Positions 7,135 to 15,118 of a stretch of DNA of 48,371 nucleotides are shown here, one piece after another (position 1 is the stretch's first letter; each line of letters opens with the position of its first letter). A model generated the notes under the pieces. It had not been told where the DNA came from. It was given only the letters and a program-made list of their open reading frames with translations, and made no database searches. Both the position numbers and the translations under genes were made by a program. Source of the stretch: Mollicutes bacterium (lineage in GTDB: Bacteria > Bacillota_I > Bacilli_A > Izemoplasmatales > Izemoplasmataceae). The stretch covers positions 1 through 48,371 of the forward strand of contig PWFC01000063.1 in assembly GCA_003554025.1 (NCBI GenBank), read 5' to 3'.

Positions 7135-7671
7135 TTGATCAGACAATTCATCGCCCGGCTTGAGAAAGTCGTTTCCCATTCACGATGGCTGAGCGCCCTT
7201 TACATTGCCCCATACAAGAAGGTGCTTGACCGCGAAATCGCCATCGCCAACGTCGATTCTGACGACGTTGTCTTGAACATCGGCTGCGGCGCGATTCCCT
7301 TCACGGCGATTTTGCTAGCGCAAAAGACCGACGCCTTCGTCTATGCGATCGACCGCGACTTACGCGCCGTCAAGGCCGCCCAACGCGTCGTCGGAAAATA
7401 CCAACTGCAAGACCGCATCAAAGTGGTTCTTCACGACGCCGTCGAGCCCTTTTCCCATGACGTCACGTTGGCGTTTTTGTCCCTTCAGGCGCAACCCAAA
7501 GCAAAAATCGTAGACGTTTTGAAAGAGACCATGCGGCCTTTCCGTTTGCTTGCCCGCATCCCCGCGCAGCGATACCAGAGGTTTTACGACGCCTTTCCGG
7601 AAATGGAAGCCAAAAAAAACGCCTTCCACAACATGAAGGCGTTTGAGAAAACACTATACATCGAAGAGTGA
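7135..7671 (+). CDS. Nicotianamine-synthase-like protein, N-terminally reduced (copy 2)
   Basis: This 178-residue paralogue of the protein at 4303-4812 carries VVLNIGCGAIPFTAILLA (about 46-63), AIDRDLRAVKAA (the acidic ribose strand) and SLQAQPKAKIVDVL in the place of the PKRR region. It starts 16 bp after the feoB stop, so it is the third gene of a feoA-feoB-x operon. I chose TTG at 7135 because AAGGA lies 9 nt upstream and because this start makes its N-terminus equal in length to that of copy 1; an earlier TTG at 7111 overlaps feoB and has no such site. It is likely a SAM-dependent enzyme of the NAS superfamily. Whether it makes a metallophore, or binds another substrate, cannot be seen. 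Confidence 0.6.
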   Translation: MIRQFIARLEKVVSHSRWLSALYIAPYKKVLDREIAIANVDSDDVVLNIGCGAIPFTAILLAQKTDAFVYAIDRDLRAVKAAQRVVGKYQLQDRIKVVLHDAVEPFSHDVTLAFLSLQAQPKAKIVDVLKETMRPFRLLARIPAQRYQRFYDAFPEMEAKKNAFHNMKAFEKTLYIEE

Positions 7672-7694
7672 AAACCGACGCTGTCGGTTTTTTT
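7671..7694. terminator. Terminator after the feo operon
   Basis: ACCGAC (7674-7679) pairs with GTCGGT (7683-7688) and is followed by a run of seven T. The flanking A-run lets it serve the convergent gene ending at 7693 as well. Confidence 0.85.
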
Positions 7695-8511
7695 ATTGGC
7701 CCTTTTTGGGCGGGAGCGGGAAGAATTTGCTGGTGCGTTGCGCGTACTCGCGGAACGCTTCGTCTTTCATCATTTTCTTCTCAAGCAGCGGAACGCCGGA
7801 GACATAAAGCAGAAGCACGGTGATTACCACCGGGCTGATGAAGGCGAAAGCGCCTTGCCAAAGCGCGTTGCTTGCGGCGATGATCGCGAGGCCCCACCAC
7901 ATGGTGGCTTCGCCGAAGTAGTTCGGATGTCTCGTGTAGCGCCATAATCCGTTTTGCATGATCTTCCCCTTGTTTTCAGGTTTTTTCAGAAAGTTGCGCA
8001 GTTGCCTGTCGCCGACCGATTCGAAGATAAACCCGATAATCCAAATGATTCCACCGGCAATCAACCCCGCGATGCGAAGGGGGTTTTCGCCGATGAAACG
8101 TTCTGTTTCGGCGGGATAGGCGTAAAGGAGAATCAGCGGCATTGCGACGACCAACATGAATACGCCTTGCGTCATGAACACTTTTAGGAACGCTTTGAGT
8201 CTTGGGAATCGGTCGCCCCATTTTTTGCGCATTTCCTGGTAGCGGTAGTCTTCGCCCTTTTTGAAATTTCGCTTGAAGATGCTAAGCGAGAGCCGTACGC
8301 CCCAAATAACGATGAAGGCGCTCACCGCAAGGGCGGATAGGGTGATGGTTTCAAAGAAGGCGGCGTATGAAGCGAGGAAGAGCGCCAAAATTACGAAGCC
8401 CATTCCCCACATGATGTCGGCGATGGAATTGTCCCGCAAGCGCTGGGCAAGCAGGAAGCCTGAAAGAAAATATGCGAACACGATAATCGCGGCGTAAAGA
8501 ATGATTTCCAT
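7693..8511 (-). CDS. DUF1295 membrane protein (steroid 5-alpha-reductase-like), copy 1
   Basis: This 272-residue polytopic protein has about seven hydrophobic helices. The late motif RYTRHPNYFGEATMWWGLA (about 190-208) is the RHPNY signature shared by DUF1295, steroid reductases and isoprenylcysteine methyltransferases; the start DNSIADIMWGMGFV also fits DUF1295. Members sit in the membrane and are often encoded beside lipid-modifying genes, but the reaction is not established for this group. It follows the fatty-acid-kinase fusion gene by 9 bp, and AGGAGG at 8521-8516 overlaps that gene's stop, so the two are co-translated. A second copy lies at 10826. Confidence 0.82.
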   Translation of the reverse strand: MEIILYAAIIVFAYFLSGFLLAQRLRDNSIADIMWGMGFVILALFLASYAAFFETITLSALAVSAFIVIWGVRLSLSIFKRNFKKGEDYRYQEMRKKWGDRFPRLKAFLKVFMTQGVFMLVVAMPLILLYAYPAETERFIGENPLRIAGLIAGGIIWIIGFIFESVGDRQLRNFLKKPENKGKIMQNGLWRYTRHPNYFGEATMWWGLAIIAASNALWQGAFAFISPVVITVLLLYVSGVPLLEKKMMKDEAFREYAQRTSKFFPLPPKKGQ

Positions 8512-8520
8512 AAAATCCTC

Positions 8521-10299
8521 CTATTTGGCGATGTATGCGAGCGCGACGGTGCCGATGCCCGCGTTCATGGCGACAACCGTCGAGATGTCCATGACATAAG
8601 CGGGCGGGCGGCCCAAAAGCTCGGTGAATAGTTTTTCGTATTCATCGGCGCGCTTTTGCGCGTTGGCGTGGACGATGGCGTAACGTTCGACGCCCTTTTT
8701 TTCATGGACGGATTGCACGTGCCGGGCGATTTTGTTGGTGGCGGATTTTAGGCGGAAACTCTTTTCGAAGATGATGCCCTCGCCGGTTTCGTCGATGGAG
8801 ACCACAGGTTTTAGATTCACGATTTTCCCAACGGCGCCGCCGGCTTTGCTGAGTCGTCCGGAACGGACCATGTATTTGAGGGTCTGCACGGAGACGAGAA
8901 TCTTGGTTTTCGGAATCAGGGTTTCGATTTCTTTGGCGGTTTCCTCAAGCGATGTTCCCGCGTCGATGAGTTCGGCCGCCTTCATCACAAGCAGCCCTTC
9001 GGCGCCGGAATTTTGCTTGGTGTCCAATACGCGAACGTTCGTTTCAGTGTTTTCAAGCGTTTTTGCGGCTTGTTGGAACACGTTGTAGGTACCGCTCATT
9101 TTTGCGGAAACGCTTAAGACGAGAATGTTCGGATAATATGTACTTAGAAAGGACAGAAAGTTTTCCATCTGTTTTTGGTTGGGTTGCGCACTTGATGGGT
9201 AAGTTTCAAGTTCGTCCATGAAACGGTAGAAATTTTCCGATGATATGGTCAGCTTGTCGTAGTAGTTGGAATCTTCAATCATCAAATTGATTGGCACGAC
9301 GTGGATTTGGTGGTCGTCGACAAAGCTTTTGGGTAAGTCGGCGATGGAATCCGTCACCAATGCGATGTCGTGTTTGCGGTTGTGGACGATTTCGTATTGC
9401 TTTTTCATGTCGTCGACTTTCTGTTCGACAATTGTGCCGAATTCCCTTAAGCGGAAAAAGACATCTTGCGGTCGGTCGGTGTGGATGTGGACGCGGACGG
9501 TGCTGTCGTTGCCGGCCACCACGAGCGAGTCGCCCAAATCCATTAGCGACGCTTTCACGGCGTTCGTGTCGAGATTCTCGCCTTGCACCAAACCTTCGGT
9601 GCAATAGCGGTAGGTTTCGTTTTCGAAATTGTCGTGGTCGTTGTCGCCGGAAGCGCCGAGTTCTTCGTCAAACTCGGTTTCAAGCTTGCTTTGACGCACA
9701 TGGTTTGTGAAGCCTTCGATGAAATGCACGAAACCTTTGGCGCCCGCGTCGACGACCTTGGCTTTTTTAAGGGACGGCAACATCTCGGTGGTTTTATGGA
9801 GCGCGGTTTTCAACGTCTCAAACGCTTTGGCTAGGAGTTCGCCCAAATCTTTGACGTTTTCGGCAAGCTGTTTGAGCGTTTGCGCAAACTCGCGCATCAA
9901 GGTGATCATCGTTCCCTCAACCGGAGTCGCGATCGCTTCATAAGCGTAAGGAACCGCCGCTTCGGCGGATTCGACGAAGCGTTCCAAAGTGATTTCCTCA
10001 TGGGTTTTCAAGGCGTCTAAGAGCCCGTTGATGTATTGGGCGAAAATGATGCCCGAATTGCCCCGCGCGCCAATCAAGGCCGCATCGGCGATGCTTTTGA
10101 GCGTTGTTTCGGTCGATGCGTCCAAAGTGCTCTCGCTTAAAATTGTCTGCATCATGCTTGCTAGGTTGCTTCCGGTGTCGCCGTCGGCGACGGGGAAGAC
10201 GTTGATTTCGTTCAGGTTGTTTTTGCGGCGGATGACTTCTTTGGCCCCCGCCATGAAAGAATGGAAAAACGCGTCTTTGTTCAAGGTTAAAGTGTTCAT
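8521..10299 (-). CDS. DAK/DegV fusion: fatty acid kinase FakA-type catalytic domain joined to a FakB-type lipid-binding domain
   Basis: This 592-residue protein joins two partners of the fatty acid kinase system. Residues 1-200 are a DhaL/DAK2 kinase domain (FPVADGDTGSNLASMM and GARGNSGIIFAQY, the ADP/Mg motifs). Residues about 225-305 match the FakA middle domain (YRYCTEGLVQ, STVRVHIHTDRP). Residues about 312-592 are a complete DegV domain (ALVTDSIADLP, PSSAQPNQKQM, SAKMSGTYN, SGAEGLL), the fold that holds the fatty acid in FakB. In Staphylococcus these are separate proteins, and FakA phosphorylates FakB-bound fatty acid for PlsX/PlsY. The DegV domain here replaces the usual FakA C-terminus. 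GGAGGG precedes the ATG. The DUF2177 gene is 13 bp upstream. Confidence 0.85.
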   Translation of the reverse strand: MNTLTLNKDAFFHSFMAGAKEVIRRKNNLNEINVFPVADGDTGSNLASMMQTILSESTLDASTETTLKSIADAALIGARGNSGIIFAQYINGLLDALKTHEEITLERFVESAEAAVPYAYEAIATPVEGTMITLMREFAQTLKQLAENVKDLGELLAKAFETLKTALHKTTEMLPSLKKAKVVDAGAKGFVHFIEGFTNHVRQSKLETEFDEELGASGDNDHDNFENETYRYCTEGLVQGENLDTNAVKASLMDLGDSLVVAGNDSTVRVHIHTDRPQDVFFRLREFGTIVEQKVDDMKKQYEIVHNRKHDIALVTDSIADLPKSFVDDHQIHVVPINLMIEDSNYYDKLTISSENFYRFMDELETYPSSAQPNQKQMENFLSFLSTYYPNILVLSVSAKMSGTYNVFQQAAKTLENTETNVRVLDTKQNSGAEGLLVMKAAELIDAGTSLEETAKEIETLIPKTKILVSVQTLKYMVRSGRLSKAGGAVGKIVNLKPVVSIDETGEGIIFEKSFRLKSATNKIARHVQSVHEKKGVERYAIVHANAQKRADEYEKLFTELLGRPPAYVMDISTVVAMNAGIGTVALAYIAK

Positions 10300-10312
10300 A
10301 GCAAACCCTCCG

Positions 10313-10714
10313 TTACTGAATCAATGAAAAGATGAGATAGGTGATTAAGCTCGTCGATGCGCCCAAAACCGTTCCCCAGGCCAAATCCACAATGGTCACA
10401 AGCAGCGGCCAGTCTTTCATGGTGGCCAAATTGGTCAAATCGTAGGTCGAATAGGCGACAAAGCCGAAAAACCCTCCGAAGAGCAACGCCATAAGCGCCG
10501 ATTCATCACGCCATGCGGGCATGATTGCAAAGAAGACGACCCCGGCCACGAAAACGAAATAAAAAATGAAGGCGGCGATCCAATTGACGTTTTCTTTCAA
10601 AAGGTGTCCGATTTGCGATTGGTAAAAGCGTCTCGCGACGACACCGAGCCAAAGCATGTCGACGGCAAAGAAGACGATGATGGCGATAGGATACAATTTT
10701 AGAAACAAACTCAT
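10313..10714 (-). CDS. DUF2177 family membrane protein
   Basis: This 133-residue protein has four predicted hydrophobic helices. It shows the DUF2177 pattern: an early FFAVDMLWLGVVARRFYQ, a central FGFVAYSTYDLTNLATMKDW, and VDLAWGTVLGASTS near the end. The function of the family is unknown; it is frequently found near DUF1295 and lipid-modification genes, and it is here too. AGGAG lies 9 nt before the ATG. The gene heads the leftward DUF2177-FakAB-DUF1295 operon. Confidence 0.85.
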   Translation of the reverse strand: MSLFLKLYPIAIIVFFAVDMLWLGVVARRFYQSQIGHLLKENVNWIAAFIFYFVFVAGVVFFAIMPAWRDESALMALLFGGFFGFVAYSTYDLTNLATMKDWPLLVTIVDLAWGTVLGASTSLITYLIFSLIQ

Positions 10715-10742
10715 GGAATCACTCTCCTATTTTGGCATTCTT

Positions 10743-10751
10743 ATCTTACCA
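10743..10751 (-). promoter_or_regulatory. Extended -10 promoter for the DUF2177/fatty-acid-kinase operon
   Basis: On the minus strand TGG-TAAGAT reads as an extended -10 box (-10 hexamer 10748-10743), about 29 nt before the start at 10714. No good -35 box is visible 17 bp upstream. Confidence 0.45.
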
Positions 10752-10795
10752 CAAAAATTCTAAATAAGAAGAAAAAACGCACACTTTTTTAAAAA

Positions 10796-10827
10796 AGAAA
10801 AAAAAACCGAACCGAAGTCGGCTTTTT
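10796..10827 (-). terminator. Terminator after the second DUF1295 gene
   Basis: On the minus strand, AGCCGA and TCGGTT can pair around CTTCGGT-type loop sequence, followed by nine T. It starts at the stop codon of the gene ending at 10826. Confidence 0.6.
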
Positions 10828-11650
10828 AGCGGCGTTTTTTGGGAGGCAAAGGGATCAACACGCTTGTGGCTTCGCGGTAGGCGCGGTATTCCTTGTTGTC
10901 TTGCAAGCGCCTCTCGACAGCGGGGATGCCACTGACGAACAGCAAACGGAATGTGACCAAAAGGGGTGAGAGAATCGTAACCCAACCAATCGGTTGGGCG
11001 TTGGTCGCGACTACGATGAACACGCCCCACCAGATAAGTATTTCGCCGAGATAGTTGGGATGTCTTGAAAAGCGCCACAAGCCGGTTTTCAGGACGCGGC
11101 CCCGGTTTTCTAAACGGCGCCTGAATGTCCACAGTTGCCCATCGGCGATGATTTCAAGGAGGTATCCGACCACAAACAAGCCGCCCCCGACCGCGATGCC
11201 TATGTGCCCTCTCGCATCAAGATTTTGAAAGATTTCGGTGTCGGTCGGATAGGCGTGGACGATGACGATGGGCAAGGCGACGACAAACATCATAAGCGCC
11301 CGGACCAAAAAGATGCGCCTTAGGGCCGAAAGGCGTGGCGACCACTCACTCAGCCGCGTTCTTAGTTCTTTGTAGCGGAAATCTTCGCCGAATTTTTGGT
11401 TGCGTTTGCCGAGGTAGTAAAAGAGGCGAAGACCCCAAAGCATGATGAAAAGCGTCACAAAGGACCCCGCGGGGTGAATGAAGCCCACCGTGTTGTGGCG
11501 GATGAAAACGAGCGCCACGGCCAGCGTGACGAAACCGAATCCCCAAAGCACATCCGCAAGCGAATAATCGCGGGCGAGTTCGGCGAGACCAAAAACGATC
11601 AGATAATATATAAGGATGATGAGCGCGGATAAAAGCACGATTTCAAACAT
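10826..11650 (-). CDS. DUF1295 membrane protein (steroid 5-alpha-reductase-like), copy 2
   Basis: This 274-residue paralogue of the 7693-8511 gene keeps YSLADVLWGFGFV near the start and RFSRHPNYLGEILIWWGVF (about 196-214) near the end. The two proteins share motif order and length but have diverged clearly. The ATG at 11650 is preceded by AAGGAGG at 8 nt; a longer frame to 11707 would cover the promoter. It has its own promoter and terminator and so is expressed separately from the fatty-acid-kinase operon. A membrane-lipid or isoprenoid-related reaction is likely but unproven. Confidence 0.82.
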   Translation of the reverse strand: MFEIVLLSALIILIYYLIVFGLAELARDYSLADVLWGFGFVTLAVALVFIRHNTVGFIHPAGSFVTLFIMLWGLRLFYYLGKRNQKFGEDFRYKELRTRLSEWSPRLSALRRIFLVRALMMFVVALPIVIVHAYPTDTEIFQNLDARGHIGIAVGGGLFVVGYLLEIIADGQLWTFRRRLENRGRVLKTGLWRFSRHPNYLGEILIWWGVFIVVATNAQPIGWVTILSPLLVTFRLLFVSGIPAVERRLQDNKEYRAYREATSVLIPLPPKKRR

Positions 11651-11678
11651 AGCAATCCTCCTTGCGATGTCTCTTTCG

Positions 11679-11707
11679 ATTGTACCACTTTGAAAACGCG
11701 AGGACAA
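11679..11707 (-). promoter_or_regulatory. Promoter of the second DUF1295 gene
   Basis: Minus-strand TTGTCC (11707-11702), a 17-bp spacer ending in TGG, and TACAAT (11684-11679). The TG before the -10 makes it an extended -10 promoter. Confidence 0.65.
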
Positions 11708-11710
11708 ATG

Positions 11711-11736
11711 AAAAACCGAAGCAAACTTCGGTTTTA
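11711..11736 (-). terminator. rnhC terminator
   Basis: AAACCGAAG (11713-11721) and CTTCGGTTT (11726-11734) form a 9-bp stem with a 4-nt loop. The rnhC stop codon (TAA, 11736-11734) lies at its base, and T-rich sequence follows on the minus strand. Confidence 0.8.
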
Positions 11737-12636
11737 TCTAGGCAGGGATGAGGCCTTTCTCGTAGTCTTGAAATGAATTTTCGCGAACGTTTTGAGGCGG
11801 TTGGAGCCGTACTTTTTCAAAAGATCGTGGGCTTGTTCGTCGACGGCTTTCGAAGCGCCCTTTTTGAGCTCGACCCCGAGGATTTCTCCGAGTTTTCTCA
11901 GTTCCTCAAGGTAAGCGTAGCGGGCGATGATCGAGGCAATCGCGACGCTTGCGTAATGGCTTTCGGCTTTTGTCAAGAACACATCGGGCTTGATGGGGTC
12001 TTTGAATTTTTGGAGATAGTGCATATAGGTTTCTTCACGGCAGAACTGGTCGATGACGATGGTCGGCCGTTTTTTGATTTTGGTGATGAGCTTTTTATGG
12101 CTTTGCGCATGGAGATACGCTTTGAGATGATGGGCGTTGTATCCTTTTTCGACGAGCTGGTTGTATTTTTTGTTGTGGAGGATGTAGAGGGCATGAGGAA
12201 CCGATTTCATGAGTTTCGGCGCCAAAGCCAAGATTTCCTCATCGGAAACGGTTTTGGAATCCTTGATGGTTTTGACGTCGAGCGTTTGCTTGATCTCGTC
12301 GTCGACATAGGCGGCGCAAACGGTCAAAGGACCGAAATAATCGCCGACGCCGGACTCGTCGCTGCCGATTGAGGGGGTGAAATAATCAACCGAAGAAGCC
12401 GGTTGGCTTTTCGTTTGGAGTTCGGGCATGTCAAAGGTCTCGTGCCAAAAGAAAAACGCTTCTTCGGCCTGCTTGCCTTGAAAGACCACTTTGTTTGAGT
12501 GGTATACCGTAACGATCAAGTTGTCGGTTTTGATGAAGGCCTTGACGTTTTCGTTGGGCGGCTTGACTTTGGCGTTTCTGTAGAAGTCGACGAGCGCTTT
12601 CGTTTGCGCATCGTTTAAGGTTAGGACATAGTTCAT
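11734..12636 (-). CDS. rnhC: Ribonuclease HIII
   Basis: This roughly 300-residue RNase H removes RNA from RNA-DNA hybrids. The N-terminal TBP-like substrate-binding domain (about 1-80) precedes the RNase HII-type catalytic domain, which opens with SIGSDESGVGDYFGPLTV (DE of the active site). It continues with KDSKTVSDEEI and FLTKAESHYASVAIASIIAR. The DESGxGDYFGP form and the N-terminal domain distinguish RNase HIII from HII. I favour the ATG at 12636, which has GAGGA 10 nt upstream; a GTG three codons earlier (12645) sits almost on that site. It is divergent from mutS2, as in several Bacillota. Confidence 0.92.
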   Translation of the reverse strand: MNYVLTLNDAQTKALVDFYRNAKVKPPNENVKAFIKTDNLIVTVYHSNKVVFQGKQAEEAFFFWHETFDMPELQTKSQPASSVDYFTPSIGSDESGVGDYFGPLTVCAAYVDDEIKQTLDVKTIKDSKTVSDEEILALAPKLMKSVPHALYILHNKKYNQLVEKGYNAHHLKAYLHAQSHKKLITKIKKRPTIVIDQFCREETYMHYLQKFKDPIKPDVFLTKAESHYASVAIASIIARYAYLEELRKLGEILGVELKKGASKAVDEQAHDLLKKYGSNRLKTFAKIHFKTTRKASSLPR

Positions 12637-12658
12637 CTTTTTCACATCCTCATAGTGT

Positions 12659-12683
12659 ATTTTACCATGAAATTTGGTAAAAT
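12659..12683. promoter_or_regulatory. Mirrored extended -10 boxes serving rnhC and mutS2
   Basis: ATTTTACCA (12659-12667) and TGGTAAAAT (12675-12683) are a perfect 9-bp inverted repeat with a 7-bp spacer. Read outward, each arm is TGG-TAAAAT, an extended -10 element, placed about 23 nt before each start codon (12636 on minus, 12706 on plus). No convincing -35 box is present on either side. The dyad could equally be an operator for a repressor acting on both genes. Confidence 0.6.
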
Positions 12684-12705
12684 GATAGGCGCGAGGAGTG
12701 ATTGT

Positions 12706-15021
12706 ATGTCGTTCGACACCAAGATTTTGGAATTCTCAAAGATTAAAGAACTGCTGAAACAAAAGGCGCAAACCGCTTCAGGCAAAGATAAGGTCGACCG
12801 CTTAGAGCCTATGACCGATGAGGAATCTTTGCGGAAAACTTTGCACGAAACCAAAGAAGCCTATCAATACATCGCCGAGGAAGCCGAGCCTTCGTTTTTC
12901 GGCGTCCACGATTTGTCCGCCGCCCTTAAGCGCACGGACATTCAAGGCACGCTCGAACCTCGTGATTTTATCGAGGTTTTGGACCATATCGAAGCGTCCG
13001 CACGCATCAAAAGAGAAACCCTGCGCTACCCCGAACGCATCGAAGAAACCTTCGACATAGCCCGTTACGCCGAAGCGATCGAAGCGCCCGAGACGCTCAA
13101 AAAGGCCATCAAAAACGTCTTTGACGACCACGGCGAAATCAAGGACGACGCCTCAAAAGAACTCAAAAGCATCCGCAAGGAACTAAACACCCAAGAACGG
13201 CGCATCAAAGACGCTTTGGAAACGGCTTTGAAACGCGAAAAGAAAAAACTCGCTGAAGAATTGATCACCATCCGCCACGACCGCTACGTCATTCCCATCA
13301 AAGCCGGCGACAAGAACTCTGTAAAAGGCACGATCATCGATTATTCGAACAGCGGGGAGACCGCCTACATCGAACCGTCGAACGTACAGTCGCTCACGGC
13401 TAAGAAGCTTCAGCTTGAAACCAAGGAAAAGCATGAGATTGAGAAAATCCTTACCGTCTTGAGCGCAGAAGTCGGCAACCACAGCGATGTTTTGCGGCAA
13501 AACACGCACCTTATTTCGGAACTGGATTTCTTGTTCGCCAAAGCCGATTACGGCTACGAAATCGAGGGAGCGGTTCCCGACATAAAAGACACCATCCATC
13601 TTTTGAAAGCGCGCCATCCGCTGATTCCCAAAGAAGAAGTCGTCGCCAACACCATCACCTTCGACAAAGAAACGAAGATGATGGTCATCACCGGTTCCAA
13701 CACCGGGGGAAAAACGGTGGCGCTTAAAACCATCGGGTTGCTCAACATCATGGCGCAAAGCGGGATGATGATTCCCGTTCTCGAAGGAAGCTCCATCCGG
13801 CTGTTTGACGCTATCCGCGCCGACATTGGCGACGAACAAAGCATCGAGCAATCGCTTTCGACCTTCTCTTCCCACATGAGCCGCATCGTCGACATCTTGA
13901 AGCATTATGACGACAACCAGCTGATTTTGCTTGACGAACTTGGAAGCGGCACCGACCCGAAAGAAGGTTCGGCGCTTGCGATGAGCATCTTAGAACACCT
14001 CGCCCAAAAAGAAAGCATCGTCGTCGCGACGACGCATTACCCGGAACTCAAAGCCTACGCTTACACCAAAGATTTCGTCATGAACGCCAGTGTAGAATTC
14101 GACGAAGAAACACTGAACCCCACCTATAGGCTTTTGCTTCGAACGCCCGGTGAGAGCCACGCCTTTTTGATCGGCGAACGTCTAGGCCTTTCAAAGACCA
14201 TCATCGAAGGCGCTCAAAAAGACGTACTGACCACAAGAAGCGAAGTCAGCGATTTGATCGACAAGCTCAAAAAAGAAAGCGTCAAACTCGACCAAGAAGT
14301 GCAAAAGACCGAATCGTTGCGAAAAGAACTCGAAGAAGAACGTCAAGCGGTGAAAGACTTGAAAAGGGAACTCCAAAGCGAACGGGAAACCATCCGCGAA
14401 AAGCTCGAAGTCGAAAACCAAAAAGCGATGCGACAGACCAAAGAAAAAGCGGAACAACTCATTCGCGAACTAGAAGAGATGAAGACGAAATCCTTTAAAG
14501 AGCACGAACTTGCGGAAAAAAAACACGCCGCAAAAACCCTTGAAGAGAAAAAGGACCACAAGACCGACAAGTCGCACGATTTCAAGCCCGGCGACCGCGT
14601 TTATATCTTGAAATTCAACCGTTACGGAGAACTTGAAAAAAGGCAAAAGGGCGGTTGGCTTGTGAAGATGGGCGCTTTGAAAAGCGTCTTCAAAGAAGAC
14701 GAGATCGAATACGCCGAAGAACAAAAGCGCGAAGAATCGTCCAAACAAAAACAAACTCCGAAAACCCCGAAAAAACAAGTGTCAAGCACTTTGGACCTTC
14801 GCGGTGAACGCGTCGAAAGCGCCCGTGAACGCTTGATGAAATACATCGACGATTGCGCGCTCTCCAAACAGCCCTACGCGACCGTCATCCACGGTTTTGG
14901 CACATTGGCCCTCCGTAAAATGGTCAAAGAAGTCGCCTCGGAACACGATCTTGTCAAACGCCATCGCGATGGCGAGGGCAGCGAGGGCGGACAAGGCGTC
15001 ACCGTTTTGTATTTCGATTGA
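12706..15021 (+). CDS. mutS2: MutS2 (ribosome-collision/anti-recombination ATPase with Smr nuclease domain)
   Basis: This 771-residue MutS2 lacks the mismatch-recognition domain of MutS1 and has the expected order: lever/clamp helices (1-290), ABC ATPase (Walker A ITGSNTGGKTVALK, Walker B LILLDELGSGTDPKEGS), a long charged coiled coil (about 500-625), a KOW-like segment (FKPGDRVYILKFNRYGELEK) and a C-terminal Smr domain (LDLRGERVESARERL, VIHGFGTLALRKMV). The Smr motif has HGFGTLALR where HGKGTGxLR is usual. MutS2 splits collided ribosomes or limits recombination in other bacteria. The ATG at 12706 follows GAGGAG by 8 nt; an upstream in-frame ATG at 12655 lies inside the promoter dyad. Confidence 0.95.
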   Translation: MSFDTKILEFSKIKELLKQKAQTASGKDKVDRLEPMTDEESLRKTLHETKEAYQYIAEEAEPSFFGVHDLSAALKRTDIQGTLEPRDFIEVLDHIEASARIKRETLRYPERIEETFDIARYAEAIEAPETLKKAIKNVFDDHGEIKDDASKELKSIRKELNTQERRIKDALETALKREKKKLAEELITIRHDRYVIPIKAGDKNSVKGTIIDYSNSGETAYIEPSNVQSLTAKKLQLETKEKHEIEKILTVLSAEVGNHSDVLRQNTHLISELDFLFAKADYGYEIEGAVPDIKDTIHLLKARHPLIPKEEVVANTITFDKETKMMVITGSNTGGKTVALKTIGLLNIMAQSGMMIPVLEGSSIRLFDAIRADIGDEQSIEQSLSTFSSHMSRIVDILKHYDDNQLILLDELGSGTDPKEGSALAMSILEHLAQKESIVVATTHYPELKAYAYTKDFVMNASVEFDEETLNPTYRLLLRTPGESHAFLIGERLGLSKTIIEGAQKDVLTTRSEVSDLIDKLKKESVKLDQEVQKTESLRKELEEERQAVKDLKRELQSERETIREKLEVENQKAMRQTKEKAEQLIRELEEMKTKSFKEHELAEKKHAAKTLEEKKDHKTDKSHDFKPGDRVYILKFNRYGELEKRQKGGWLVKMGALKSVFKEDEIEYAEEQKREESSKQKQTPKTPKKQVSSTLDLRGERVESARERLMKYIDDCALSKQPYATVIHGFGTLALRKMVKEVASEHDLVKRHRDGEGSEGGQGVTVLYFD

Positions 15022-15060
15022 GACTGCGTGCAAAAAACGTATTTGTCGCAAGCAAAACAA

Positions 15061-15089
15061 TTGAGTTCGCAAACAATTCTTAGTATAAT
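15061..15089 (+). promoter_or_regulatory. trxA promoter
   Basis: TTGAGT (15061-15066), 17 bp, TATAAT (15084-15089). The leader before the trxA ATG is about 23 nt and contains AAAGGAGG. Confidence 0.75.
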
Positions 15090-15118
15090 AGACATGAAAT
15101 CGATAAAGGAGGAATATT

